Assembly: GCA_017847725.1 (NCBI GenBank)
Contig: JAGAXW010000028.1
Coordinates: 1-64,000, forward strand
DNA: 64,000 bases
Source of the DNA: Prevotella sp.
Lineage (GTDB): Bacteria > Bacteroidota > Bacteroidia > Bacteroidales > Bacteroidaceae
Reading direction: 5' to 3'
This document shows positions 8,377 to 16,332 of this stretch, piece after piece; the first letter of the stretch is position 1; the number at the start of each line of letters is the position of its first letter. Below the pieces are notes generated by a model. It worked only from the letters and a program-made list of their open reading frames with translations, was not told where the DNA came from and did no database searches. A program made the position numbers and the translations under genes.

Positions 8377-10623
8377 CTAAAAAGCTATCGGCACCACGAC
8401 CTTGAACGTGATGTTGCGGCCCATGTTGTAGACGCCCCGCCGACCGGTAACCGTATCCACGTCGGCATACTTCAGGCGGCTCAGGTGGCTCTGGTAGGCC
8501 TTGTTCAGCAGGTTGTCAGCCGTTACGTACAGTTCGGCCACCTTCCGTCCCTTGATCTGCACATCCGTGCCGGCCGAGAGTCGCAGCAGGGCATAGCCGG
8601 GCGTTGCGGTCTCGGTATCGTCGGCACCATAGACGTGCGACTGGCGGAGATAGCAGTCAAGACCGGCGGCAACGTACAGGTTGTCCAGCAGCGTGCGGTG
8701 GCTGGCCTCGGCGCCATGCCGGTGGCCGATGGTGCTGTGGCGGTGGTGCGTCAGTTCCCACTTCAGTTCCGATGTCCATTTGGGGGCTGGCGTGCAGGGC
8801 AGGTACTTGGTGTCTGCCGACGCATTCATCAGCCGCGCGTCGACATACGAGAAGGTGTTGGAGAAGTGCAGCGAGTGTACCGGATGGACGTCGACGCCGG
8901 CCTCGAAGCCCAGCAGGCGGGCATCGCCCTGGGTATAGCGGTAGACGGGCGTGCCGTCCATCTCCCCACCCTCGCCGCGCAGGAAGATGTAGTTGGCGAT
9001 GCGGTTGGCGAAGAGCGCCACCTGTGCCGAGATGTATTCAGAGGTGAAGTCGACACCGAGGTCGCCCTGCAGGCTGTACTCCGGCTTCAGCTGCTGGTTG
9101 CCCACCTCGTAGCGCAGGGCACCGTGGTGGGCACCGTTAGAGCCCATTTCGCTCATATTGGGCGCACGGTAGCCGCGCGACACGTTCAGGCGCAGGTTCA
9201 GGCGGTCGGTAACGTTCCACACGGCCCCCACGCTGCCCGTCACACTGCTGAAGTTGCGGCTGAAGTCGGCAAACCGCAGCGCGTCGCCCTCCATCAGGGC
9301 GTCGCCGTGCACGTGGCGGTGGTCAAAGCGCAGGCCCCCGTTCAGCGTCCACTGGCCCAGCTGCTTGCTGGCGGTGGCAAAGAGCCCGACATCGAACAGC
9401 CGGTAGGCCGGTATCAGAAATTCCTCACCCAGGTTCTGCGACTGCTGCCACATGCCCTGGACGCCCGCCGACAGCTTCCAGCCGTCGAACTCACGCGTCA
9501 GATAGCGCACGTCGTAGGTCAGCGTATGCAGCCTGAAGTAAAGGGCCGGCTCCAGTTCGCCGTCATGCTCGTGTTCGTGCTCCTCCGCCTCGTGTTCGTG
9601 CTCATGTTCGTGCTCCTCCGCCTCATGCTCGTGGTGGTGGTGCTCCTCATACTCCTGGCGGCGGTTCTGCTGATAGCCGACGACGGCCTTCAGCCACCCG
9701 TTAGGCAGGTTCAGCGTGTTGTCCCACACCAGCTTATAGTGCTTTATCTCCTGATAGGGCAGCGTCTTGCTATAGTTATGTCCGTCCCATCCGTCCTCAT
9801 GGGTCAGCAGGCCCGTCAGTGCGTCGCGCCCGCCCTCGATGATGCCGGGCGTCAGGTGGTAGACGGTTCCTGTGAGCCAGGTATGTCCCCACGGCTTGCT
9901 GAGCCCCAGCCTTATGCGGCCAGCCCGTTCGCGAAACTGCGAGCCGGGCACGTAGCCGTCGTACTTGTTCTTATAGGCATGCGCCATCTTGTTGCTGAAG
10001 CGGGCATCCCACACGAAGCCCCGCTGATTGCCCGCCGTCGACAGGCTGTAGGCGAAGAGCCCCTGATTGGTCTGATACTCCGACGCGACGCTGGCCCGCA
10101 TCTCGCCCTCGGGCAGCGGTGCCAGCGGGTGCAGGATGACCACCCCCGCCATGGCGTCAGAGCCGTACATCAGCGAGGCAGGCCCCTTCAGTATCTCCAC
10201 GCTGTTGACGCTGCTGCCGTCTATCTCCACGCCATGCTCGTCGCCCCACTGCTGTCCTTCCTGTCTGACGCCCTCGCTCATCACCACCACGCGGTTGTAG
10301 CCCAGTCCGCGGATGATGGGTTTCGAGATGCTACCGCCCGTCGTCAGCTGACTGATGCCGGGCTGGTGGGCTATGGCGTCTACGATGTTCGTTGCGCTGG
10401 CGGCCCGTAGCGCCTGTGGAGCTATGATGCTCACTGGTGCTGTGGCGTGCTTCAGTTTCGTCTCGCCGGTTACGCCCGTCACCGTCACCTCGTTCAGGTT
10501 CAGGTGGCGGAAGAACACGTCTGTCGAGTCTTCGCCGTGGTTATGGTTATGCTTGTCACTGTGCTGTGCTGCCACGGCTGTGCATATACACAGCAATGGC
10601 AGAATGATATATCTGGTTTTCAC
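8377..10623 (-). CDS. TonB-dependent receptor with His-rich loop, probable zinc uptake (ZnuD-like)
   Basis: This 748-residue outer-membrane receptor begins at a GTG codon (10623) with a signal peptide ending VAAQ, followed by a short His-rich stretch (HSDKHNHNHGED). The plug domain contains NEVTVTG, PGISQLTTGGSISKPIIRGLG, RVVVMSEGVRQEGQQWGDEHG and VEILKGPASLMYGSDAMAGVV. The barrel follows and ends in a Phe (VVVPIAF), as usual for outer-membrane barrels. An extracellular-loop region at residues 322-356 is almost entirely His and Glu. His/Glu-rich loops are typical of ZnuD-type zinc receptors, which supports a zinc or other transition-metal ligand. Upstream on the same strand is a small Cys/His-rich membrane protein. 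No Zur-type operator was identified by eye. Confidence 0.85.
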   Translation of the reverse strand: MKTRYIILPLLCICTAVAAQHSDKHNHNHGEDSTDVFFRHLNLNEVTVTGVTGETKLKHATAPVSIIAPQALRAASATNIVDAIAHQPGISQLTTGGSISKPIIRGLGYNRVVVMSEGVRQEGQQWGDEHGVEIDGSSVNSVEILKGPASLMYGSDAMAGVVILHPLAPLPEGEMRASVASEYQTNQGLFAYSLSTAGNQRGFVWDARFSNKMAHAYKNKYDGYVPGSQFRERAGRIRLGLSKPWGHTWLTGTVYHLTPGIIEGGRDALTGLLTHEDGWDGHNYSKTLPYQEIKHYKLVWDNTLNLPNGWLKAVVGYQQNRRQEYEEHHHHEHEAEEHEHEHEHEAEEHEHEHDGELEPALYFRLHTLTYDVRYLTREFDGWKLSAGVQGMWQQSQNLGEEFLIPAYRLFDVGLFATASKQLGQWTLNGGLRFDHRHVHGDALMEGDALRFADFSRNFSSVTGSVGAVWNVTDRLNLRLNVSRGYRAPNMSEMGSNGAHHGALRYEVGNQQLKPEYSLQGDLGVDFTSEYISAQVALFANRIANYIFLRGEGGEMDGTPVYRYTQGDARLLGFEAGVDVHPVHSLHFSNTFSYVDARLMNASADTKYLPCTPAPKWTSELKWELTHHRHSTIGHRHGAEASHRTLLDNLYVAAGLDCYLRQSHVYGADDTETATPGYALLRLSAGTDVQIKGRKVAELYVTADNLLNKAYQSHLSRLKYADVDTVTGRRGVYNMGRNITFKVVVPIAF

Positions 10624-10641
10624 TCTGTTTTGAAATTATAA

Positions 10642-10652
10642 AATAACTTGGT
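10642..10652 (-). promoter_or_regulatory. Shared leader motif ACCAAGTTATT upstream of the receptor gene
   Basis: ACCAAGTTATT lies 18 bases before the GTG start of the metal receptor. The same 11-mer, with extended similarity, occurs in the leader of the outer-membrane protein gene at 15634 (15583-15593) and once at 8354-8364. It may be an mRNA leader or protein-binding motif. This is a comparison within one window only. Confidence 0.3.
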
Positions 10653-10694
10653 ACAAATGAATAGGGTTACTGAATAGAGTAACAAGTAATAAAG

Positions 10695-11039
10695 TCACCC
10701 TACGGGAGGTCCTCGCACGACGTTGCAGCCCCATTCGCCACGGCATACGCCACATGGCAGCGGGGAGCGCAGCATCCATAATACATTAAAGAATACAGTA
10801 ATGGCCACAAGGGCAGCAGCGGCATACGACAGTGTGAGGAACTGGCAGAGCAGACATTCGCCCCATGCGACATCCGACTGGCCTATATGCCCGGGACAAT
10901 GGTGGGCAACACACTCCGCGCACTCGCTTTCTGCAGAGGCGCCGCCTATGTGAACATGAACCGAGGACAAAAAGAGCATTGGCACAAACACTGCCAACAA
11001 CACCCATGAAGCAATATGTCTCTTCGTTTTTGTGTTCAC
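10695..11039 (-). CDS. Small Cys/His-rich membrane protein
   Basis: This 114-residue protein is read from the GTG at 11039 (MNTKTKRHIASW). The frame also has a GTG at 11057, but the -7 box lies between them, so 11039 is preferred. It has an N-terminal hydrophobic segment (WVLLAVFVPMLFLSSVHVHIGG), a Cys/His cluster (ECAECVAHHCPGH, GECLLCQF), a second membrane segment (AAAALVAITVFFNVLWML) and a final Cys-containing tail. The motifs and its place just before a His-rich TonB receptor suggest a role in metal handling, but the family is not recognised and no function is assigned. The start codon follows the promoter so closely that the mRNA may be almost leaderless. Confidence 0.6.
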   Translation of the reverse strand: MNTKTKRHIASWVLLAVFVPMLFLSSVHVHIGGASAESECAECVAHHCPGHIGQSDVAWGECLLCQFLTLSYAAAALVAITVFFNVLWMLRSPLPCGVCRGEWGCNVVRGPPVG

Positions 11040-11044
11040 GGCTG

Positions 11045-11076
11045 CAAAGATAAGCACTTTTTACCTAACCTCCAAA
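11045..11076 (-). promoter_or_regulatory. Promoter of the Cys/His membrane protein and receptor genes
   Basis: On the minus strand, TTTG at 11076-11073 is followed after 20 bases by TATCTTTG at 11052-11045, a full match to the Bacteroidetes consensus. Both boxes lie inside a dispersed repeat that also precedes cobQ. Confidence 0.7.
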
Positions 11077-11165
11077 CTTTCAGGCACAAAATAGTGGCGG
11101 CCTGTTACAGCCGCCACTTCCTAAATATGATACTAATTCTCGGATTCTCTAATTCTTGATTACTT
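11045..11165 (-). repeat. Dispersed hairpin-plus-promoter repeat, copy A
   Basis: Read on the minus strand, the copy runs from an AT-rich flank through a perfect hairpin (AGTGGCGGC/GCCGCCACT at 11093-11101 and 11110-11118, loop of 8) into TTTTGTGCCTGAAAGTTTGG and a full promoter. About 97 bases (11069-11165) are almost identical to copy B at 11855-11951. The hairpin-to-promoter half is shared with copy C before cobQ. The hairpin would terminate any transcript entering from the mazF side. Confidence 0.7.
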
Positions 11166-11218
11166 TCTGTGATGTCCATGCACATAACAGCATTGCTCAT
11201 ATCACAACATGAAAGTGA

Positions 11219-11536
11219 CTATTGGAACATTTCAACAAGTATTCCTCTTAGGGCCTCTATTTCTTTGTCTGCCAACTGGCAAATTTTGTTCTTCAGTCTT
11301 GATCTGTCAATAGTCCTGATCTGGTCTGTGGCAATCTCTCCACATTTGCCCATTATCGTGCATTCGACCCGAAAGGGATAATAGTGCAGTGAAGAAGTGA
11401 CAGGTATGACAATAATGGTCTGCAAATGTTCATTCAACTCATTGGGACTAACAACCACACATGGCCGAATCTTTTGCATTTCGGCTCCCTTTGTGGGATT
11501 CAGATCTACCCAATAAACATCAAACTGGCTTACCAT
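11219..11536 (-). CDS. mazF: MazF/PemK-type endoribonuclease toxin
   Basis: This 105-residue protein has the compact PemK/MazF barrel motifs: FDVYWVDLNPTKGAEMQKIRPCVVVSPN at the N-terminus, IIVIPVTSS in the middle, and GEIATDQIRTIDRSRL near the end. The family cleaves mRNA at short specific sites, and a paired antitoxin neutralises it. It overlaps by 7 bases the upstream gene at 11530-11781, the usual toxin-antitoxin coupling with the antitoxin first. Both are bracketed by copies of a dispersed repeat (copies A and B), which may reflect insertion as a cassette. The cleavage site cannot be read from sequence. Confidence 0.88.
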   Translation of the reverse strand: MVSQFDVYWVDLNPTKGAEMQKIRPCVVVSPNELNEHLQTIIVIPVTSSLHYYPFRVECTIMGKCGEIATDQIRTIDRSRLKNKICQLADKEIEALRGILVEMFQ

Positions 11537-11781
11537 ACAATATCTTCCAATTTTTCATCATCGAACACATCTGACATAAGCATAGCATCATCACCGTTCT
11601 CGTGCGCTTGTTTTGCTGCAAGAGCCCATCCTTGGCGTGGATTTTGCTTGACGTTAGCAGAAAGGAATACCCAAACCTTCTCCAACAGTGTTGTGTTCTT
11701 CTCATCGATTTGGTTTATTAAGTCCAACGATGACTGTTTCATGCTTAGTGCTGTCATACCAGTATGATTATATGAATTCAT
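11530..11781 (-). CDS. Antitoxin partner of the MazF-type toxin
   Basis: This 83-residue acidic protein is read from the ATG at 11781 (MNSYNH). It contains a central helical stretch (LDLINQIDEKNTTLLEKVWVFLS) and an acidic C-terminus (DDAMLMSDVFDDEKLEDIVW), as expected for an antitoxin whose tail wraps the toxin. A clear DNA-binding domain is not recognised. The ATG lies 4 bases after the -7 box, so the transcript would be leaderless or nearly so; internal ATGs at codons 9 and 14 are alternatives. It overlaps the toxin gene by 7 bases. Confidence 0.75.
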   Translation of the reverse strand: MNSYNHTGMTALSMKQSSLDLINQIDEKNTTLLEKVWVFLSANVKQNPRQGWALAAKQAHENGDDAMLMSDVFDDEKLEDIVW

Positions 11782-11785
11782 GCTG

Positions 11786-11816
11786 CAAAGATACGAATAA
11801 GTGAGAACAAAACAAA
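11786..11816 (-). promoter_or_regulatory. Promoter of the toxin-antitoxin pair
   Basis: On the minus strand, TTTG (11816-11813), a 19-base spacer and TATCTTTG (11793-11786) give an exact consensus promoter directly before the antitoxin ATG. Confidence 0.75.
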
Positions 11817-11854
11817 AGAAAACGTGTTTTTTTTGTTTTGTCGAGCACAAGTTT

Positions 11855-11951
11855 CTTCCAAACTTTCAGGCACAAAAAAGTGGCGGCCTGTTACAGCCGC
11901 CACTTCCTAAATATGATACTAATTATCGAATTCTCTAATTCTTGATTACTT
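11855..11951. repeat. Dispersed hairpin repeat, copy B
   Basis: This is nearly identical to 11069-11165, including the GTGGCGGC/GCCGCCAC hairpin. It lies at the 3' end of the large secreted-protein gene and diverges from copy A before the -7 box, so it carries the hairpin but no promoter. It lies between the large gene and the toxin-antitoxin promoter. Confidence 0.7.
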
Positions 11952-11974
11952 AATCACAACCGTGAGTTCTTCGC

Positions 11975-14900
11975 TCACTTAATCACGACCTTTTTGCCGT
12001 TGACGATATAGAGACCCTTGCGAGGCTTCTCCACGCGCTGACCATTCAGGGTGTAGATCTCGGCGTTCTCCAGATTCTCGGCAGCCTTGTCGGCGCTGAT
12101 GGCGTTGATGCCAGTCACGATGTCGCCCGTCACGGTGACAATTCCTGTTGCAGGATCGAAGTTGACGGTGAATGAGCCAGCAGCAGACAGGTCGAACACG
12201 ACATTTTGGCCTTCGGCATCGCCATACCAGGTCGTACCATCCTCCACGACCTTCAGCTGAATGTCGTTGACAGCTTCCGAGACGGTGTACGTCTTGCTAT
12301 AGGTGCCGTCGCCATTATTTGTCATCTTGTTACTCTCGTTGGTGGGATCCCACGGTGTTCCGAAGATGTCACTATTACCGGCAACGATATAAGTGTGCTC
12401 TACCGGAGCGTGCGTGTAGGACAGCGTCCAGCGGCCGTCACCCAGAGAAGTGGGCTCTGCAGCACCATAAGGCAGTTCGACGACACCGTTGAAGTCGCCC
12501 TCTGCAGCATTCGTGAAGGTTAAAACACCGGCTATAGTGTTCGTCACCTCTCCATTACCTGTCTGAGATTCGCCAAGGTCAGTGTAAACGCCGCCTACTA
12601 TCTTACCGAAGATGTTGCCGTCAACAGTCCATGTCGGGGTGGAAGAACTCTGACCACCGTCCATGCCCTGCAGGAAGTTATCCTTACCGCAGTTCACTAT
12701 CACGTTGTTCTTGACGGTGAAGACGAGGAACTTCTGACCCTTCTGGCGAAGGTTGTTGAAGTTAGCACCAGAGCAGATGTTATACAGCGTGCAGTTCTCG
12801 AAAGCGATGGTCTGCTTCTCTTCTGCTCCATTATTGATGTCCTTCGGGCTGTTACCACTCTGCGACGTGAAGTAAGGCTTGCTGTTGGTTACAGAAGCCC
12901 ACAGCGTCGAGTTCTTCATGTTCAGCTCGGTGGGATAACCATAATTTCCGCCGCCGAAGTCGAACGGAGTAACTGCGGCAGTCAGCTCAATCACGCTGTT
13001 GGTCACGTCAATCTTACTAACCAGATACTTGGCGTTACTCTTGACAACAGCCTTGCTGGTAGACAACTTCACATTGTCAATCGTGATGGCCCCCAGCTCA
13101 TAGAAGTCAGCCTTTTCAGGGTTGGCCTCAACCACGGGAGTTGCAGGCAGAGAAATCAAAGGCACTGTTGCCGTAACTGTGGCACCGTTACCATTGATGG
13201 TGAACGTACCTGTTCCAGGCTCCATAGCTGCACCAACGGTATAAGATGCACCTCCAGCCAGGTTGATCGTGATATTGCGAACATTCTTTCCTTCAGAAGC
13301 AGCAGCCAGGGCCTGAGAGATGTCAGCGCCCGTTTCAGGATTGATATTGATGTCCTCAGGCTTCTTCTGTATGGTGGCGCCAATCTTCACGTTGCTGGCA
13401 GGCATCGTGAAGACGTAGTTGAAGGCCTGCTCGCCGTGGATGCCGGTCTCTGCTCTGACAACTACGGCTGCATCGTTGGCATCCTTCACCTCAACGCTCT
13501 TGATTACGTAGCCCTCGTTGGCAGTTACCATCATGTGGATATCCTTCTCGGCTTTCGAATAGGGGTCGCTCTCCATGTTCACGCTAATCACGGTGATGGT
13601 GCCGTTCTCAGGCTGTGTCACACTCAACTGGTAGAGTTTCGTGGCTTTGGCCTTGATGGTGACGTTCTTCTCGGGCATGATGAACCACATCTTCATCTTG
13701 CCGCCTACTTCTTCCAGACCTGCGGTTTCACCATCTGTAAACTCAATAGGCTGGCCGTCGTCGTCCACAAAGTCGGGGAACTCCAGCCGGTAGTGGTCTT
13801 CCAGTACGAAGGAGGCATACACCTTCTCGCCCGCCTTGGCAGTCGTCACATCTGGCGTAATGGTTAGACCGTCCGTTTCCACTATCTTAATCTCGTAGCT
13901 ACCCAGCTCGAGGACGCTGGTGGCCACGGTATAGACGTACTTGGAGGTAGAGCCAGTGATGTACATCTGGTAGCCCTTGACGACGACGTCCTTGCCGTCC
14001 AGTGCTGAATAGTCGGCGCTGGGCTTCACCAGAGAACCCTTCACGGCCGACTCGCCGACGGTGATATTGTAGAAGTTACCCGAAATGTTCAGCTTGCCCG
14101 TATAGGTTACGAATTTGCGCTCTACGGCAGTTGCTGAGGTCAGTCCGTTGAATTCAGCCTCCGTCATCGTCGTCGGGGTGGGGTAGGTCACCGTCTCTGT
14201 GCCTTCGTCAATGATGGTGGCAGTGTTAGAAAACTGCTTGGCACCTCCGTAGATAGTCACGGTGCCAATCATCTTGATCTTCTGACCCACTGTCAGCGCA
14301 TTGTTAGAATTAAAATAATAAATAAGGTCAGTGTCGTCCTTGATGACGGCACCGCTGGCAGCCGTTGCCACGACGACGCCTTCGATGGCTACCATTGTAC
14401 CCGCTTCAGCGGCCTGAGCCTCGGCGATGGTGCTTAAGGTTAGCTTGGTGTAGGTGGCCGTGGCGACACTACTGCTGACGCCATCTTTCACAGCGATGGC
14501 CTTGATGGTGGTGGTCTCTGTCAGCTCGATGGGTTCTGAGTATGCCGTAGAAGCCGCTGTCGGGTCTGTTCCGTCAGTGGTGTAGTGGATGGTGGCACCC
14601 ACCTCATTGTTGGTTATCGTCACTTTGGTAGAGCCGACGAAAGGAGTCTCGCCGCTGATGGTGGGAGCCATTGGAGTGCCTGCGGGGGGATTGTAGGTAA
14701 CGACAATCTTCTGAATACGGCGGTGACCAGATGTTCCGCCAATGGTGAACATCACACTTGTTGTACTGCCCGTCCACGTCGGAGATTCGAACGTACCAGC
14801 ATCTGCAGTAATCGCGTTTGAACCACCACCGCTTGCAAAAGTAAGTTCAATCTTGGTGATGGTGTTAGAAGACGACACGGTAAAGGTGTTGCCTCCATAT

Positions 14901-15112
14901 GCACGGACAGCGGTACCATCGTTATAATACTTGGGCACATTGGAATTTGAGCCCTTTGCGAATGTGATGGTAATACCATCCTGCTCGACGGACCCTACCG
15001 TCGCCCCATTGGCATACCCCTTTGTGGAGAAGTCAATAGTCACTTCATCCGCCCATGCCCCTGTGGCGAAGCATAGCAGTAGTGACCACATGATTAGTAA
15101 ATGTTTTTTCAT
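11975..15112 (-). CDS. Large secreted multidomain protein with T9SS-like C-terminal tail
   Basis: This 1045-residue protein starts at the ATG at 15112, which opens a signal peptide (MKKHLLIMWSLLLCFATGAWA). Its order of regions is: a beta-rich N-terminal domain; a chitobiase C-terminal-type Ig domain around residues 148-225 (ATIHYTTDGTDPT); an OB-like domain (IEGVVVATAASGAVIKDD); Ig-like repeats; a long Asn/Thr-rich right-handed beta-helix-like region; a SusE/SusF-like starch-binding-type domain (HTYIVAGNSDIFGTPWDP); and a terminal segment LNGQRV...GLYIVNGKKVVIK. The last segment resembles Bacteroidetes type IX secretion sorting tails, so it is probably on the cell surface or secreted. Catalytic residues are not evident. 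Carbohydrate binding or cell-surface adhesion is possible. Confidence 0.75.
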   Translation of the reverse strand: MKKHLLIMWSLLLCFATGAWADEVTIDFSTKGYANGATVGSVEQDGITITFAKGSNSNVPKYYNDGTAVRAYGGNTFTVSSSNTITKIELTFASGGGSNAITADAGTFESPTWTGSTTSVMFTIGGTSGHRRIQKIVVTYNPPAGTPMAPTISGETPFVGSTKVTITNNEVGATIHYTTDGTDPTAASTAYSEPIELTETTTIKAIAVKDGVSSSVATATYTKLTLSTIAEAQAAEAGTMVAIEGVVVATAASGAVIKDDTDLIYYFNSNNALTVGQKIKMIGTVTIYGGAKQFSNTATIIDEGTETVTYPTPTTMTEAEFNGLTSATAVERKFVTYTGKLNISGNFYNITVGESAVKGSLVKPSADYSALDGKDVVVKGYQMYITGSTSKYVYTVATSVLELGSYEIKIVETDGLTITPDVTTAKAGEKVYASFVLEDHYRLEFPDFVDDDGQPIEFTDGETAGLEEVGGKMKMWFIMPEKNVTIKAKATKLYQLSVTQPENGTITVISVNMESDPYSKAEKDIHMMVTANEGYVIKSVEVKDANDAAVVVRAETGIHGEQAFNYVFTMPASNVKIGATIQKKPEDININPETGADISQALAAASEGKNVRNITINLAGGASYTVGAAMEPGTGTFTINGNGATVTATVPLISLPATPVVEANPEKADFYELGAITIDNVKLSTSKAVVKSNAKYLVSKIDVTNSVIELTAAVTPFDFGGGNYGYPTELNMKNSTLWASVTNSKPYFTSQSGNSPKDINNGAEEKQTIAFENCTLYNICSGANFNNLRQKGQKFLVFTVKNNVIVNCGKDNFLQGMDGGQSSSTPTWTVDGNIFGKIVGGVYTDLGESQTGNGEVTNTIAGVLTFTNAAEGDFNGVVELPYGAAEPTSLGDGRWTLSYTHAPVEHTYIVAGNSDIFGTPWDPTNESNKMTNNGDGTYSKTYTVSEAVNDIQLKVVEDGTTWYGDAEGQNVVFDLSAAGSFTVNFDPATGIVTVTGDIVTGINAISADKAAENLENAEIYTLNGQRVEKPRKGLYIVNGKKVVIK

Positions 15113-15244
15113 AATGTTTTTTGTTTTTAGATAAAATATTGAGTAGTTTTGTCTTCGGTTTATGCCTCTGTACGGCAGTTTCGGGCAGTTGGAGTCTCCC
15201 TTTGGGCGCAGAGGTGTCTGGCTGGCACACATACCAACCCACGG

Positions 15245-15275
15245 CAAAGATACAAAAACTTGGGCACACTACAAA
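15245..15275 (-). promoter_or_regulatory. Promoter of the large secreted protein
   Basis: On the minus strand, TTTG at 15275-15272, a 19-base spacer and TATCTTTG at 15252-15245 make an exact consensus. It predicts a leader of about 125 bases before the ATG at 15112. Confidence 0.75.
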
Positions 15276-15520
15276 CAATTTTATTCCTTTTTTTTCGTCG
15301 CACCGAATATTTTTTTCTCGACACCGTTAGACAAGGGCGAAAATGAAAGGCTGAAGGGGGAGGGAATTGTGAGGTTAATTACTGTAAGGTTACTGACCCC
15401 ACCCCTACCCCTCCCCTACATGGGAGGGGAGTGCCTCGCGGAATGTCCATGGCGGGAAAGGCAATAGTTGGTATATAAAAAATTTTCTGTAAATTATTTT
15501 AAAATTACATAAAAAAACTA
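15276..15520. other. Gene-free interval with a GC hairpin
   Basis: No credible gene is seen between the two divergent promoters. A hairpin of CCCCTCCC (15408-15415) and GGGAGGGG (15422-15429), with a 6-base loop, sits in a C-rich run of repeated CCCCTACCC-like units. It could be a remnant of an intergenic repeat. Confidence 0.45.
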
Positions 15521-15528
15521 TAACTTTG
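15521..15528 (+). promoter_or_regulatory. -7 box of the beta-barrel/peptidase operon
   Basis: TAACTTTG fits the -7 consensus and predicts a leader of about 100 bases before the ATG at 15634. The -33 position holds TTTA rather than TTTG. Confidence 0.55.
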
Positions 15529-15633
15529 CAGCCGTGAATATTGTAATGACAAAAAAATTGGGACTATAGTAATACCCCTCATACCAAGTTATTTTTTAAC
15601 GTACACTCAAATACAACCATAATAAGAGAAACT

Positions 15634-16290
15634 ATGAAACGGTTAATTACATTCATCGCACTCATGCTACCTGCGCTGGCCTTTGCCCAGTGGCGCGTGG
15701 GTGTCAACGTTGGAGCCACGTACAACCACTCCACCATCAACAAACACTACCTGACTGACTTCCAGTGGGACGACCGCTGGGGAGTCACCATGGGCGTCAT
15801 GGGACAGTATGACATCAACAACTGGCTGGGCGTGCGCGCCGAGCTGGACTGGACACAGAAGAACTACCGGCTGACACGCCAGATTCTCAGCGACCTCGAC
15901 TACAAGTATGTCAACAACTACCTGCAGCTGCCGGTAATGGCCTCGTTCAGCTTTGGCGGCGAACGGCTGCGCGGCTTCTGCAACGCCGGCATCTACGGCG
16001 GCTACTGGCTCACCAGCGGTCGCGAAGGCAAGGACTTCAACTCCTCCAGCAACAAAGTCTACGAGTTCAGCGAAGACATCAACTTCAACAGCGAGCGCGA
16101 CCAGCGCCTCGACTTCGGCTTCGTGGGCGGCCTCGGTATGGAGTACCACTTCTGCCAGCGCTGGGCCGCCCAGGTCGAGGTGCGCTACTACCACAGCACC
16201 GTGAGCACACAGAAGGACTACATGCGCCTGAGCGACCCCCGCTACAACTCCACGCTGGGCGTGCAGGCCGGCCTGTGGTACAGATTCTAA
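15634..16290 (+). CDS. Outer-membrane beta-barrel protein (PorT-like family)
   Basis: This 218-residue protein has a signal peptide (MKRLITFIALMLPALAFAQ) and then alternating aromatic/polar strands typical of a small 8-stranded barrel: VGVNVGATYNHS, LGVRAELDWTQKNY, YLQLPVMASFSFG, GFVGGLGMEYHF, WAAQVEVRYYHS. It ends in an aromatic residue (AGLWYRF), the usual barrel terminus. It resembles the Bacteroidetes outer-membrane beta-barrel family that includes PorT-like proteins. Its specific role is unknown. The next two genes on the same strand are envelope peptidases at short spacing, suggesting an operon. Confidence 0.8.
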   Translation: MKRLITFIALMLPALAFAQWRVGVNVGATYNHSTINKHYLTDFQWDDRWGVTMGVMGQYDINNWLGVRAELDWTQKNYRLTRQILSDLDYKYVNNYLQLPVMASFSFGGERLRGFCNAGIYGGYWLTSGREGKDFNSSSNKVYEFSEDINFNSERDQRLDFGFVGGLGMEYHFCQRWAAQVEVRYYHSTVSTQKDYMRLSDPRYNSTLGVQAGLWYRF

Positions 16291-16332
16291 ACAAGGTAAT
16301 CAAGAAAAACAAACAAAAATCGTAACACTACA

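Noticed and set aside
3779..10410. Long open frames on the plus strand opposite the amidohydrolases and the TonB receptor
   Set aside because: They lie wholly on the complementary strand of genes with strong family motifs, and their translations are compositionally odd (rich in His, Val, Arg) and match no recognisable pattern. GC-rich codon use produces these shadows.
15149..15467. Short plus-strand frames in the intergenic region
   Set aside because: They overlap the leader of the secreted protein and the C-rich repeat, lack sensible starts and have no conserved pattern.
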